Positions 1-12,080 of a stretch of DNA of 64,000 nt are shown one piece after another. Source of the DNA: Scolanthus callimorphus (lineage: Eukaryota > Cnidaria > Anthozoa > Actiniaria > Edwardsiidae); NCBI GenBank assembly GCA_033964015.1, contig CM066922.1:25414961-25478960 (forward strand). The letters are read 5' to 3'. Made by a program: the position numbers and the translations under genes. The number at the start of each line of letters is the position of its first letter. Position 1 is the stretch's first letter. The notes under the pieces were generated by a model. That model was not told the origin of the DNA. It worked only from the letters and a program-made list of their open reading frames with translations, and made no database searches.

Positions 1-126
1 AGCCGGTGGCAAACAACATTGTACTGGGGGGAGGGGCAGGAAAGATGGGGGACCCAAGTGGTACATAGAACCCCTGTTTATGAAAACGTTATACATACAC
101 GACAACAATTTTGTCCGGGATTGTAT
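1..126 (+). repeat. 126-bp direct repeat, copy 1
   Basis: The first 126 bases recur almost unchanged at 1672-1797, both ending in the words TTTGTCCGGGATTGTA. The inverse of that end also appears at 1511-1540. The repeat therefore brackets about 1.5 kb and has one inverted outlier, as expected if a repeated element terminus was duplicated. No coding content is recognised. Confidence 0.8.
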
Positions 127-1671
127 TTAGTACATTTTTCGTTTTCTTTAAAAAGAAACAAAGAGGCATGGGCTGATATATCGGTGGTGTATGAGACTCG
201 ATAGGCTTATATAGAAGGGTAATTAGATTTGCTGCAATTGTCTAGCAATAATGAAAATATGATCAATAAGAGAATTTTGAGTCACGCGCGCGTGCAAGGA
301 ATTGGTACACGAGAAAAATCGCATTCGAAGCCACAATTACGGAAGAAAAAAGCTTATCCTGCGCTTTCTGTGAGCCGAGGCTGCAGTGAAATATTCAGTG
401 CTCTCGAAAAAATATTGTATAACAGCTGAAATTCCAGAATATCGCGAATTCCCAGTAAAAAAGAAAGGAACAGAAGGGAGAAAAAACACTCCAGATTGAA
501 AAATTCGACACAGCGAAAGGACAGCGCTGGTACGGCCGGGAGAGAAACTATACGCAATAAACCTATAACAGATAAAACTATAGAAACTTTCCTGAAGAAT
601 TGTCAAAAATCATCGACAGAAACGAAAACGGCTTACAAAACTAAGGAATGAAACGTGAATATTACGTTTTTTTAAATTCCCAGAAATGAACCGGATCTGA
701 CGTAATGCTGGAGCGCACGGCTTTATATCGCACACTAGCTTTTGGAAGATGTTAATTTTAATTGATTCATTCAGTTGTTTATTTATTTATTCATTTCTAT
801 GATTTGTTGTAAATATGTATTTACAACAGCACTCACTTGTTACATATACTCGTTCTGAAAATATTGCACGGCTGTGATCAAAGCGCCGACGGGTTACACG
901 GGTAACGCTTTGGCAACAAAGAAAAGTAACTAGAGTCATTATTCATCTTTTCTAATCTAGTGTTACCCGTGTTACCCGTCCCCGGTCTCTCTCGGTTGAA
1001 TCTAGTGAGTTTATTACTGCATCGGCAAATGTTTCACGAGTTAAGAATTTTTCAATCTTTGCTTTGCTATAAGTTGTGAAGTCGTCTTTTCGCTCTTGTT
1101 TTGAGTGCAGTTTTTTAGCCTACAAATAACTGCTATCAGACCACAAACACCTTGCGCTTAAATCCGAGTTATTCGCCTAAATTTGATCAATTTCATAACC
1201 AAAACAGCACCAAACTATTGTTGAAAACTTGAATTGATACAAGAATTGCTTCAAATTCTAAGGAAACGTGCCTAACGAAGGCAAAAGTAGCCGCTTTTAT
1301 GGGAACGGACGTGCCAGGAAGCAAAACCTTTTGAAACATCCTCTCTCACGAAAAAAAAAATCGTCTTTTTGCCCATTCTTCTGGAAAACAAATAAATGAA
1401 CAATGAAAACAACAAGTCCAATTTCCACTTTCACCGGGTTAGATTCGATATAGCTAATTTCACCGGTTTCGTATAGTGAAAATTTGAGAAATACGCAGAA
1501 TAGCTCCAAATACAATCCCGGACAAAATTAGTTGTCGCGTCCATCAAAAATAGCCGATTTTGGGTTACCTATCACTAGTAAATTTTGTTTCTTCCTAAGA
1601 CAATATCACTGGAACTCCCCTTTCCCCCGTTTCAATGTTGGAGGTAGTAGTGCTCAAATTGCGAGGATGAG
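127..1671. other. Non-coding stretch between direct repeats
   Basis: No gene is recognised here. The stretch holds an inverted repeat at 888-980, a TTTATTTATTTATTCATT low-complexity tract near 780, and scattered open frames under 90 codons without family resemblance. Confidence 0.6.
888..980. repeat. Short inverted repeat
   Basis: The left arm GACGGGTTACACGGGTAAC faces the right arm GTTACCCGTGTTACCCGTC across about 55 bases, with one mismatch. Each arm also contains a tandem GGGTTAC/GGGTAAC word. It could be a tiny hairpin element. Its target duplication is not clear. Confidence 0.6.
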
Positions 1672-1797
1672 AGCCGGTGGCAAACAACATTGTACTGGGG
1701 GGAGGGGCAGGAAAGATGGGGGACCAAGTGGTACATAGAACCCCTGTTTATTGAAAACGTTATACATACGCGACAACAATTTTGTCCGGGATTGTAG
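1672..1797 (+). repeat. 126-bp direct repeat, copy 2
   Basis: Second copy of the sequence at 1-126, with a one-base deletion in the GGGACCAAG region and a one-base insertion near GTTTATTG. It directly abuts the family A homology that begins at about 1798. Confidence 0.8.
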
Positions 1798-3503
1798 GTA
1801 ATGGAACAATAATTATTGAATTTACTAACCTGCTCTTAATAGAATTTTGGAATATTTTATCCATTTCGCTGAGGTTTGACTGAGATAAGTCTTGACTGCT
1901 TGATTTAATTTGTAGGCAAGTTTCCAATATTTTTTTCTAGCTATAAATAGGGAGTGGTTCACGGTGTTTTCCACATAACAGGCAAGTGGAGATTTTAATC
2001 ATATTGTTTGTTTCCAAAAAATATCCATACGGAAGGGATTGGAAATTGAGGCATAAACATTTTCAAGTATTTTTTGTAGGCACTTTTGTCCTCAGTTGAG
2101 CATATTTTTGTAGGCTCTCCCAATTATAACTTTACTATTCTTGATAAAACCAGACATGCTGGGAGCAACTCACAGAGTGCATCATGCACAGTTGAAAGGG
2201 GATGAATTCCAAAGTCATCTTGTGAAGATAAGCTTGCTGCCCTGGCCCTAAAGTCATCACACTCAGTGTAGTCAAAAACACATCAAATGTGTGGTTCTAA
2301 AAAGTATTCAAGGAAGGGCTTGGAAATTATAGAGTGATAAGGGGTCAATTTACCTGTGTTTTTTTTCATACCAATACTCAGCTATTTTCTTTTGAAATTC
2401 CGGAGGGGTGTGTCACTCAAAACACTTCCATGGAGTGGGGGGGGGGGGGGCATTTATCCACATAAAACATTCCTGAGCATTACCATAGCATAGCATAAGT
2501 GTCCAAAACTAATGCTTCCATTGCCATTGATGCGTTGACAAAGGCCATCTGTGTGCCTCCCAGGCAATCAAACAGAAACATGGTAAAAGGGAGAGATAAA
2601 AAATGAAGCTGTATTCAATACACTCTTTTTAAAGTGGTGAACCTGAAAGACTCTTATCATTTTTACGGCTTTTACAAAGATAACAGGACTTCTGAGTATG
2701 CTTCGTTACCAAAATGTATAATAATATCCATAGCTTATGCTTTCATTTGGTACATTAGACTGGAAAAGAAGATCTGTCATAAAGTTCCATCGGACTTATT
2801 GGTTTCAAATTCTCTTTCAGTTTCAGTGACAAAGCAGCAGCCTGAGATCACTCTTGGACATGCCATCCAATGGCATAAGGCAAAATAATATTAACATAAC
2901 GACAGTTATTACATGGGCGGCAGAACATATGAGGGGGCTCATTAGAGACTATGAATGGCACGTTGGGGTGGAGCAGGTGGGGGGGGGGGGGGGCATAACG
3001 TCACAATTTGTTGAAAAGTGGAAAAAAATTTTTCAGTGGAATTTCAAATACATTAAACAAAAATGGTACAGGTGTATGAGTAGAAAGACCAAAATTGGCA
3101 ACCAACTATTCTGAATTTCTCTGCTCATTCCATGGTTATTGGTATTTTCTGGGACACATTTAGTAAAAATACACTGCTCATGTGATAAATGGGACGTGTA
3201 TTGCGATTTAAATTAAAATAACTCATGACAATTAATTACTTTTCTCTTTATTGCACTTTTGTTCGTTGTTAAATCATCATTGGAAGGGGTTTAGTTTACT
3301 TTACTTTGACAGGCCAAGCTTGTTTTTATGTAAGCCTTTATTGTGCCAGTGTAGGAACATACCAAAGAAAACACTGTATACGCATCAAGATAATTTTTTC
3401 TTGAAATGCATACTTGTACAATGGCAAACTTATTTCTGTTTCATTAACACAGAAAAATATGTAACTGGGAGCTCCGCTTTTAGCCAGTGGCTAAATCTAT
3501 ATA
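1798..3503 (+). mobile_element. Family A TIR transposon, partial copy A3
   Basis: This stretch is colinear, with indels, with 51362-52925 and then with parts of 53213-53265 and 55370-55764. Examples are the shared words TATCCATTTCGCTGAGG and AATGTATAATAATATCCAT. It ends with the same terminal sequence (GGGAGCTCCGCTTTTAGCC followed by CTATATA) as copies A1 and A2, so it is the end-proximal part of the same element. It contains an embedded GTGTGGTTCT short element at 2289 that is also present at the matching place in A2 (52196), which therefore predates the duplication. No intact gene is seen. Its far end is not identifiable. Confidence 0.7.
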
Positions 3504-3638
3504 TTACGTTTATTAGCAAACACTCACCAACAAATTTAGGGGGTGTGGGTATCTGTACAAATGAAATAATAAACTTTCACAGAAAAATAGACCTCGACTT
3601 TGATTTTGATGGCCTGGAAATTCACTACTGGAGGGAAC
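3504..3638 (+). pseudogene. LINE endonuclease-domain fragment
   Basis: The reading frame contains TNLGGVGI followed by FHRKIDLDFDFDGLEIHW-like residues. This is characteristic of the apurinic endonuclease (APE) domain of CR1/Jockey-type non-LTR retrotransposons, where a GGV(A/G)I(Y) strand precedes an acidic stretch and a GLE-type strand. It is bounded on the left by the end of family A copy A3 and on the right by the GTGAAAT foldback element. It lies on the same strand and in the same protein order as the reverse transcriptase fragments at 6018, 12081 and 20570, so it may be the upstream part of the same dismembered LINE. About 800 bases expected between this fragment and the next are missing, so that continuity is an inference. 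Confidence 0.55.
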
Positions 3639-5983
3639 CATGTGAAATTCATGTGAAATGTGTGTGAAATGGTCGTGAAATTAGACCGTATTTCACATGG
3701 TATTTCACATGTTAACCATGTGAAATGATGGTGTGAAATGGATGTGAACTGGGCTGATCCTTTTCACATCATAAAAACATGTGAAATTTATGTGAAATTT
3801 ATGGGACTATATGGACTGCGTATATGTGAAATTGGTGTGAAATTGTTTGAAAGGATGTGAAATTCAGAGATTTGATGCAGACCTGCAGCTGCATTAACAC
3901 GAAAACATCATCCTAAAAAAATACCTGTGCATGTACTGGAGCATTGTTGCTGTTTAATCATAGAAATTATTTAATAACAGCTCCACAGTCTAATGTTAAA
4001 AAGCATAAGATAGGAGAACAATAAAAGCGTACTCACACTGTAGAAGTTGAGAAAATATTATGTGAAATATTTTTTACCATATATGAAAAAACAAATTACA
4101 CTACAACGACTTTGCCACTTCTGGAAATTAAAACTTGTTTGCTATATATAAAATCACTGGTAAAGGCATAGTGTCATGATATGATGATCATTTCTTTTCA
4201 GAGTTTACATAACATAATGGGTATGCACCGGAAACGCGTGATATGTCAATTTCTCCGTTGGAGCTGTAAAAAGTGTCAAAATTTACAAACACGCTTTACA
4301 AACGGATGCAGAAGTTCATACCAACAATCATGCAGAACTTAGGAGTTATTAATCAGTTATGGCTCACATTCGTAAGGGCAATTGTTCATCACAATTATTC
4401 AGAGGTGAGAGACAACATTTAACGATCACATTTTGAGGGCTTATGAAGACCGAAGACCTAAAGCTGATCGATTATAAAGCCGATTGATCGCCGGATCGCC
4501 GAGTTCAAAATAAAACCTACGTAGCGTGTTTCTGCATCAACATACTCTCATTCCGATAAACCAGAACAAAAGGCTAAGTTTCTAGTTTAACAGTGCAATG
4601 ACTATTTAGAATTACCCGTAACTTATTTGCACAAAGGGCAATTCAAAGTGTAGGTTATAAACAAAGGTTAAATTAACTTTTGATTCACATTATTATAAAC
4701 TAGACGCCGGCGCGCGGCTCGTGCGAGTACGAAAAGGCCGCTATCGATACACTTTAAATGAATCCCAATGAGGTGAAATAAACTATTCCAGTTTTCAACG
4801 AACTGACTTCTTCAAGTTAGTTGTTTCTTATTTAACAAGTACTTTACGTATTTATATACACGGCCGAAGTATATTAAGCGCTGAAGTGATAAGAATGCAT
4901 CATGAACTCTGTGGACTCACCTCTCTATAACGGAAGCATTGCTTTGCTTTTCCTCGGTAGTACAATCAGGAAAACATAAGAAGAAATCGCGGACTAGACG
5001 ATGATCACCTTTGTGTGTCAGGGCATGAAGTTTGCCAGAAATAATACTGCCATTTCGAGAAACTCCGATCCATGAACTGTGTGTAGGATGTTCGTTATTG
5101 AAATATGATCCTATGCTGAAATCGGCGCCCTTTATACTAGCCAATTAGGCCTAATTCATACGTCGATCTTTTGCCGCGTCAATTTTAATTATTTGTAATA
5201 AGCGCATGAGGAGATCGACGTATGAATCAGCCACTGAATTAAGAGCGACGCCAAGATGAAAACGACCGCTTGTGTCGCTCGAAACGACTAAAGATCGGCG
5301 TTGATTCAAACACCGCTCTTCTTCATGCGTCAATTCTAATTGCTCACCCAATGTTTATCTGTGCGGTCGCCGTAGATCGACTGCTTGTTGGCTCAATTTT
5401 ATTTATTGAGATCGGCAGATTACGATCGACGTCTGAATCGGAGACGATTTCTATTAAATTCAAGTCGACCTTAATCCCAATTTGAATTGACGCGGCAAAA
5501 GATCGACGTATGAATTAGGCCTTAGATGCAACATTGAATCCCGCTCGGACATTTCACTCAATCGAAAATTGTCAGCACGCAATATTCTATTTTTGAAATA
5601 GCACGAACAAAAATGTATCGTTTCTGTGATGTATATAACAATTTTTCTTTACACTCAGGCGAAGTCCCTTATAGTTTTATTAGCGATATTTTTCGATAGA
5701 AGATTTAACTACACCGTGGTTTTACTGCAGATAAACACATTCAACAAATTTTTCATCAGCCAATGTACCTATTTAGGATCGAGGTAATTGAAATTTAGCT
5801 TTGAAAAAAAAATTTGAGGATTAATTCAGAAGCAGTGGATGTTCAAGTTTGTCCTTTTTTCTAGAAAAAAAATTCACAGTTATTTCACATGATGATAATC
5901 ATTTCACTTTAATTTCACAGCATGTGAAATAAGACTTCTCTTCAGAAAAATATTTCACATGCATTTCACATGCATTTCACATG
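3639..5983. mobile_element. Foldback element with GTGAAAT terminal arrays
   Basis: The left end is an array of ATGTGAAAT/GTGTGAAAT units at 3639-3860. The right end is the inverse array, ATTTCACATGCATTTCACATG-like, at 5880-5983. The two arrays make inverted termini built from a short tandem repeat, about 2.3 kb apart. The interior has no recognisable gene and carries a complete MITE at 5148-5521. It lies between LINE endonuclease and reverse transcriptase fragments. No convincing target-site duplication was found. The superfamily is unknown; foldback organisation is all that can be claimed. Confidence 0.65.
5148..5521. mobile_element. Harbinger-like MITE with TTA target duplication
   Basis: Inverted termini of nearly 40 bp begin GGCCTAATTCATACGTCGAT and end with the inverse. 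The flanking triplet is TTA at 5145-5147 and 5522-5524. A 3-bp TTA/TWA duplication is typical of PIF/Harbinger elements. The interior repeats GATCGACG and ATCGACGTATGAAT words as subterminal motifs. At 374 bp and without a coding frame it is non-autonomous. The open frames crossing it are chance. Confidence 0.85.
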
Positions 5984-6017
5984 ATTCGTACTTTGACTCT
6001 CAATTTGCTATAAATAA

Positions 6018-6409
6018 AGGAAACTTCAAAATGACCTGGAAACTGATTGACATGATAATAAATAGAAACAGCAAGGAAAATAGGTCAATCACTAAGCTTC
6101 TCTAACCAATGTTACACTGATAAAAATTAAACGACAACTTCATTAATGTAGGCCTTAACCTTGCCAATCAACTCCCACCTGTGCCTAATGGCAATCCATG
6201 TAAATATATCCAGCGCTCATTCCAAAGCAGTTTTTAGATTCAGGAATATTGATTGCCATGAAATAAAAGACCTTATACAAGGTCTTGACTGTAGCAAAGC
6301 CACCATAGGTGTCCCAGTGAAATGCATAAAGTTGGCTAGTAGCAATATTAGTCAAGCTTTAACGTTAGTCTTTAATTCATCTCTTATGAATGGAATAATC
6401 CCTGATATT
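6018..6409 (+). pseudogene. LINE pre-RT / fingers fragment
   Basis: The frame encodes TWKLIDMIINRNSKENR, then NDNFINVGLNLANQLPP, then IKDLIQGLDCSKATIGVP and FNSSLMNGIIPDI. This is the region just before and into the fingers of a CR1/Jockey-type reverse transcriptase; the canonical form reads LLKxLDxxKATGPDGIPxKxLK, then a helix ending in xGxxPxxWK. One or two stop codons and a shift interrupt the first half. It stops abruptly at PDI where family A copy A1 begins. The fragment at 12081, on the other side of A1, resumes at the next conserved block (VTPV..KGG). Confidence 0.8.
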
Positions 6410-7120
6410 CTAATATATAGATTTAGCCACTGGCTAAAAGCGGAGCTCCCTCAGTTACATATTTTTCCATGTGAATGGAAAAGGGTTCCCATTAAGGTAC
6501 TAACTCCTTCCAATGGAATGATATTATAGCAAAGCACAAATGGCAATAAAGGGAAAAACGTTATTTGACATGACTTTTACTGTGTCATCTTCCAATATCT
6601 CCAAATTTATTGAAAATGTTAATGTTATTGTATAAAACACATTATGGAGGAATGAGTATGGATCTTTTCTGGAATCCTATGATTCTACAATACTTAATTA
6701 ATTAGATTACAATCAAAAACGTATATGTAATTTATAGCTGGAATGCTTGAACTAAAACTTGAACAGCCAATAAGAAATATATTTCCCAGGTATGAAAGAA
6801 TAGGCTTGGGGTGGGGCACTCCCTAATGTATTGTATGTTTTTGGGGCTCCTGAGGTCTGCCATGTTTTTTTATTTGTCACTGATATTGTATGTTTTTCAG
6901 TATGGCTTCTCAAAATTAGTGATGATAAAACCTTTACATAGAAATGCACTCAAAACCATCCCAGCACCATAGCTAATGGGGGGGGGGGGGAGTAACATTT
7001 TCAATGTCAACATGTGGGGAAAAACCTGCTTGCCCACCCAGCAAAAAAAAAGGATGACTAAGGCTTGCCCCCCCCCCCCCCCCCCCCCCCCCCCCACCCC
7101 CCCCAGAAATTTCTACCTTA

Positions 7121-7870
7121 GGGACCGGTCATTATTTATGTCGGAGAGGGGGGTGGAGGAGAAAATACCTGTGATCCAAAAAAATTTCAAGAACCCCACC
7201 TGATAGCATTGATTGTTTTCGGGAGCCCCCCTCTGATAGACTGAAACATTTGAGGACCCCCCTTCCCCTCCATTCATGTCAGTCAAAATGATTCAAACAG
7301 GTCCTGAACGGGGTCCAAATCCCATTTCTTAGTGTAAAAGTTTCGCAAGATCCCAGTCCTGAAGTTTTCCCAGTCAAAGTGTTCAAAATCCCAGCGTTAA
7401 AAAGTGACTTTTAGACATGTGTAAAGAGTGTTTGTATTGCAGTCGTAGGGCAAAATTTTAAAAGCAGTTCACAAATTTTTAAAGCCACTCTTTACATACA
7501 TTGATATTTCATTGTTGGTTCAGTTAAAAGCAAATTGACCCATTTCTAGTTCTATTGGCCAAATCCCAGTGACTCCAATCCCATTTCCAAGCCTAACATA
7601 AGGTCTCCCACAATGGCTATCATGGCAAGTCACTAAAACCTCCCCTCTTTTCTGAAGGCAGTATCTGGGTCTCTTACAATGATCAGGAGTGTTAAGATTG
7701 AGTAGATGGCGAGCGCGTAGCGCTAGCCGAATTTTTTTTAGACTTTTTGCTGATATAGACAAAATAATTGTTTCTCAAGACCCCCTTAACTGCCATTTTC
7801 GCCTTTCAAGACCCCCCTTGTGTTCCACCCACCCACCCACCCCCCTCCGACTTAAATAATAACCGGTCCC
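7121..7870. mobile_element. TIR element with TTA target duplication
   Basis: The left terminus GGGACCGGTCATTATTTA faces the right terminus TAAATAATAACCGGTCCC, with TTA on both sides (7118-7120, 7871-7873). The inner TIR continues as GTCGGAGAGGGGGGTGG and its inverse. The interior repeats GACCCCCCTT words. An open frame on the minus strand at 7520-7762 has no recognised domain and is not called. The TTA duplication suggests a Harbinger-type mobiliser; this is inference. Confidence 0.75.
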
Positions 7871-8984
7871 TTAGGCCTTGATAACACAAGAAGCTGATAT
7901 TTCATGCAAATCAGACATCAGACACACCTTCAGAAAGGTGTCACATGCAAAACAGAAACTTCTCAATGCCATAACAATGTTTGTGTCGCATGCAAAACAG
8001 AAACCTCGCAATGCCATAACTCGGATGATACCCAAATTTTACATAAGTATTCAATTTCTTTAAATCTATATACCGATTTTCATGACTGTAGTGAAAGCAA
8101 TTCATGAGTAGTTCACTATCCAGTCAAACGCAAAAGAATTCGACAACAAACTCGCCTTTGTGAGTGAAGTAATTACAAGTAGTTGTGTTATTATTTTCTC
8201 TATGCAATCTAATTGACAGAAGGGTCAAAGATCATGCTCTTGAACAATCACAACCCAAACTAATCGCAATTACGAAGTAATTTAAAATTACCCACGACAG
8301 TCAAATGAAAACCGCTCTAATTATGTTTTACTTGTGTCATGGAATGGTGTGTCCAAAAGCCACCTCTGGCGGATGTTGTGTCACTGAAATTGAATGATAA
8401 TAGCCATGAGCCTTGAAGACAGATCTTTTATTTAACAGTCTTACGTAAACCATGCATGGCTATGGATACTTATAAATTATAGTAGCTGAACATACTGGAG
8501 TACCATTGTTTTGTAAGAGCCACAATAATAATTAGTTCATCAAATCAGGGTAAAGAAAATATATCTTTTTTTATCATCTAATTGGTTAATTTCGTCTATT
8601 TTAATTTCATTTTTTGCCACATCAGACATTAGTTAAGGAATGTTATAATTGTATAGTAAGAAATAACATACATTTTGGTAACAAAGTATAAGAAGGAAAT
8701 ATAATAACATGTCAACAGTATTGGACCCCCCCATACCCGTCAACCCAACTTCGTCAAAAATCTTGTGATTCCCCTCCACGTGGCAGGAAAATACAACTTA
8801 AATGTATGAAAAAAATGCAGAGAGCGACAATGGTGAAATACAGAAAATGTATAAAAAAATGTCAATCATCATGCGGGTGACAGGCTTCAAAATCTTGTGA
8901 CACCTGCCTAGTGCGGGTGAGTTGACAGCTATGCCCCCCTTCCGAAGAAAGCAGTATTTATATACCTATATCATGTGCAATTAT

Positions 8985-10580
8985 CTTGTATCAGGCCCTC
9001 CTATCATAATTCATTTTTCAATAATAATGAAAAATATGATCTACTTAACCTACCAATAGAAGACCACTTTGTCCCTAGCATGCTCTGGGTTGCATCTAGT
9101 TCCATTTTGGGAACAAAATAAAATAAAATAAATTCTCACTCCATGTTAGTCTCATTCAATTGTTGTAGGGTAAATATTTTTTAGTTCAATAAAAAATATA
9201 AAAAATTAGAACTAATTCATACACGATAAACTTTTTTTCTAAATCTGTTTAAAAGGTGATTGGATCCCGGGGGGGGGAGGGGGGGGGGACTCCCATATTT
9301 TTTGACCGGGGATGATCGTTGGAAATTTTCAGTTTCACCAAACATGGCGGGCCATGGCGTGGCTCAAATCATTTCTTACCCTAAAAGATACCCTAAAAGG
9401 TGAGGCCTTATGTGCAAAGTAGGCGCGAAGGAGACAGGTAACAGGTAAAAGATACCCATCAAGAAATTTCCGTGTTTGTTTCTAATTTATCGTCTTCTCA
9501 TCGAGTAATCTCTCTTTCTTACACGGTTTTTAAAAGCACCATCATGACAGAAAACAATTTGGACACATATTTCGGCCCTAAAAGATACCAATCTCCCTAA
9601 TTTTATTGAAGATTAAGATCACCCCTAAAAGAGACCAAGGCCCCCGTGATTTTAACCCCTAAAAGATACGACGATCATCCCGGTCCCCCCCCCCCCCAAT
9701 TAATGAATTCTGTGAGTATGATATGGATAAATATTCAGATCGATGGGGGTATTATTATTATCCATTGAGGTAAAAGGTCAGTGTAGATAACATCCCCTAG
9801 ATCTTAATAATTATCCATATCATACAAAGCTGAATTCATTGATTGTTTTATTATTCACTCAAGCTTTTAATTGTTTTATTATTGATTCAAAATAGATTTC
9901 CCAGCTATAATTCTTACGATCATTATTGCGATCAAAGTCGTAATTTTATGCCATGTACCATGAACATTATAGGTGTAATTCATCAAAAGTCTTAAGGCGT
10001 AAATACACTAAACGAACACTGTAGAAAATGAAAACACAGTCGTTATTTAAGTTGAAAACGTTAGGTGTAAAAGGACATTTTTTAGGTGTATTTACACCTG
10101 TATCTGGCACAATTTCAAGCCCCGGAGCAGCCAGTTTGCCATCCTGCTTACAAAGGTGTGATGTCACACTTGCAACAACTTTCAACTTATCCAATCTTTG
10201 ACGTCATTGATGGAATTAGTCGCACTCTTTTAAAAAATCAAGAATTTGCCAGTGGTGATCAACCAATCCGAAGCAGGAAAATATGGTGAATGAATATTTA
10301 TTCATTTATTTATACATACTAATAATTATACAATGTACATGTATCTTCAATGTAATTTTTTTAGTACATTCAAGTCAACTGTATATTCCGTTCACAAAAA
10401 GTGATAATTAACAAAGATTAATGTACAACCTTGAATGAGGCTAATATTGAGGGAGAATTGCAGATGATCCAGAGCATGTTAGGGACCCCTCACAAAGTGG
10501 TCTTCTATTGGAAGGCAAGTAGATCATATTTTTCATAATTATTACAAAAATAATGATAGGAGTGCCTGAAACAGGCAATA
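8985..10580. repeat. Inverted repeat pair inside family A copy
   Basis: Sequence at about 8985-9105, with ATGAAAAATATGATCTACTT and AGAAGACCACTTTGT, recurs inverted at about 10455-10580. Closer to the centre, 9700-9760 and 9790-9845 form a second hairpin sharing TGATATGGATAA/TTATCCATATCA. The centre also carries the CCCTAAAAGATACC-type element at 9266-9697. The structure suggests another foldback element nested in A1. Its exact ends are not visible. Confidence 0.5.
9266..9697. mobile_element. CCCTAAAAGATAC-type MITE, copy 1
   Basis: The element begins CCCGGGGGGG...GACTCCCATAT and ends in CGGTCCCCC..., with a nested inverted pair GACCGGGGATGATCGT / ACGATCATCCCGGTC. Inside are direct repeats of CCCTAAAAGATACC and variants. 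This internal signature also occurs at 13877, 17440, 19451, 24770, 39082, 54721 and 57093. For this copy the 8-bp flanks (9258-9265 and 9698-9705) do not match well, so its ends are approximate. Confidence 0.6.
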
Positions 10581-11084
10581 CCATGTTATAAAATCAATTT
10601 CAGGGGCCTGTCAAAACTTCAAGTAAATGACAATTCGAAGAAAAACATCCTCTATGTTGAATCCCCTTGGTTGATATTTTAAATGAGCAATTATTTAAAC
10701 TTCCACTTCTAAGTTCATGCCTGACACTGCCAACCAGAGAAACAATAAACTAAAAAATGTCATTGCATAAATTGATAGAGAGCAATAATTATCCCTAGAG
10801 AGGTGTCTCCACTTGCCTGTCATATGTGAAATACTCTGTGAAGCATACCCTGCAGGAATACATCTTGGGAATTTCTACAAAATTTAATTTTAAACACAAA
10901 AGTTAATTTATAATCGACCCCGTAAAATTTACTATCATCAATCCGTCTCTCTCGTCTACTACTACAAGTGAAAACTCGTTGTAGCCGAACCAAATTGAGA
11001 AGTCGGAATATATAGAAAGTGTCTCAATTTTAAGAATTGTTAGCTAACTTACATTAGAGAATTCAAGAATCATTGTACCATTAT

Positions 11085-12030
11085 CTAAATCTGAATTTTG
11101 GAGCCGCTTGGAGAAAGCTCGCGAGACGCGAGCTCAAGATGGCTGCTATGCGTGACACTATTACATAACTTTCTCCCGAGTCTCCACGCCAAAGAATAAA
11201 CACAGCCACTGAGGGTAACGGCAGTCAGCTCTACTAAATCACTAGAAAATACGGTATTCTGCCCAGATTGCAATCCTGAAAAAAAGCTTACCACAAAAAG
11301 CTGAGCGTGCAAAAATGACAAATCTCCCGAGAGAAATCTCTCTTGCGCGCGGCTACGATCGTCCCGTGCAACTTTCATCTTTTTCAAACTACCGTAGTAG
11401 CGAGCCGCGAAAGCTCGAAAAAACTCGAATGAAAGTTTGCGATTGATAAAAAATGATTACTACTAAATGTCCCTTTTATACTCTAGCTACAAAGTTCAAG
11501 TACCAACCTTGAGAATTAGTTTCTTATCGTTGTTTGTGCTTTCTCTTGCGCGCTAGCTCTTCGTTTGTCTTCTTTTTCGACATGTCTTCCTGGCAGTTCT
11601 CCTCTACGGCGCTATGTTTCTTTCCAACGACAAACTTATTTTTCTTCATGTTCATGACATCGGTCTCAGCTTCTTTCTGCTCTATGGTAACTCATTTTCT
11701 TAATTTTGATTTGTCAGCTTGATTTAACGTTTCATTTTTTTTATGAAGAGGAAAAACCGTCTTCCTCATGACGAAAACTGACACGAAGTCACGAAGTTCA
11801 CACGAAGTAAAAAGTCTAAAAAAAAAAAAATCCCCTTTCAAATAAAATCGCCGATCGCCAATTTGAACGCGCGAGCGTGCTCATTTTCCCGCCTAAACCG
11901 AGACAGGCAACCCACGCCTCTGCGACGACGGACACACAGACGAACAAACCGGAAGTAAATCAGAAAACAGGTCGATGCATATACACTTTTGTGTTGTTTC
12001 ATTTTCTCCTGCATGTAGCTATGGGGCTCC
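11085..12030 (-). pseudogene. Family A internal region with gene-like relics
   Basis: On the minus strand this reads like degraded coding sequence: ETDVMNMKKNKFVVGKK and DMSKKKTNEELARKRKHK, then a 100-codon frame at 11085-11387 beginning MKKMKVARDDRSRAQE. Diverged versions in the same order occur at 26240-27060 and 50400-51385, with the shared words GGGAAAATGAGC, CAGCCATCTTGA and GTACAGTAATT. A product cannot be named. Conservation across three copies means it belongs to the element. It could equally be a repeated promoter or first-exon module. Confidence 0.4.
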
Positions 12031-12080
12031 GCTACGCTGGCGCCTTCGGCGCCCGCGGGAGCTCCGCTAAAAATATCTAA

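Larger units (their letters stand above)
6414..12076 (-). mobile_element. Family A TIR transposon, copy A1
   Basis: This element of about 5.7 kb lies between two parts of a LINE reverse transcriptase. The left end reads TATATAGATTTAGCC...AAAGCGGAGCTCCC. The right end is the related inverse, GGGAGCTCCGCTAAAAATAT. Flanking CTAA at 6410-6413 and 12077-12080 is a plausible 4-bp target duplication. Read on the minus strand, its first kilobase (12.07 to 11.05 kb) matches 50232-51385 of copy A2, and its last part (6.6 to 6.41 kb) matches 55555-55764. Copies A1 and A2 are therefore the same family in opposite orientation. Several later elements lie inside it. No intact transposase is recognisable. 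Confidence 0.6.

Noticed and set aside
7520..7762. 80-codon minus-strand frame in the TTA element
   Set aside because: No family resemblance, no supporting neighbours, and it lies inside a MITE-like repeat.
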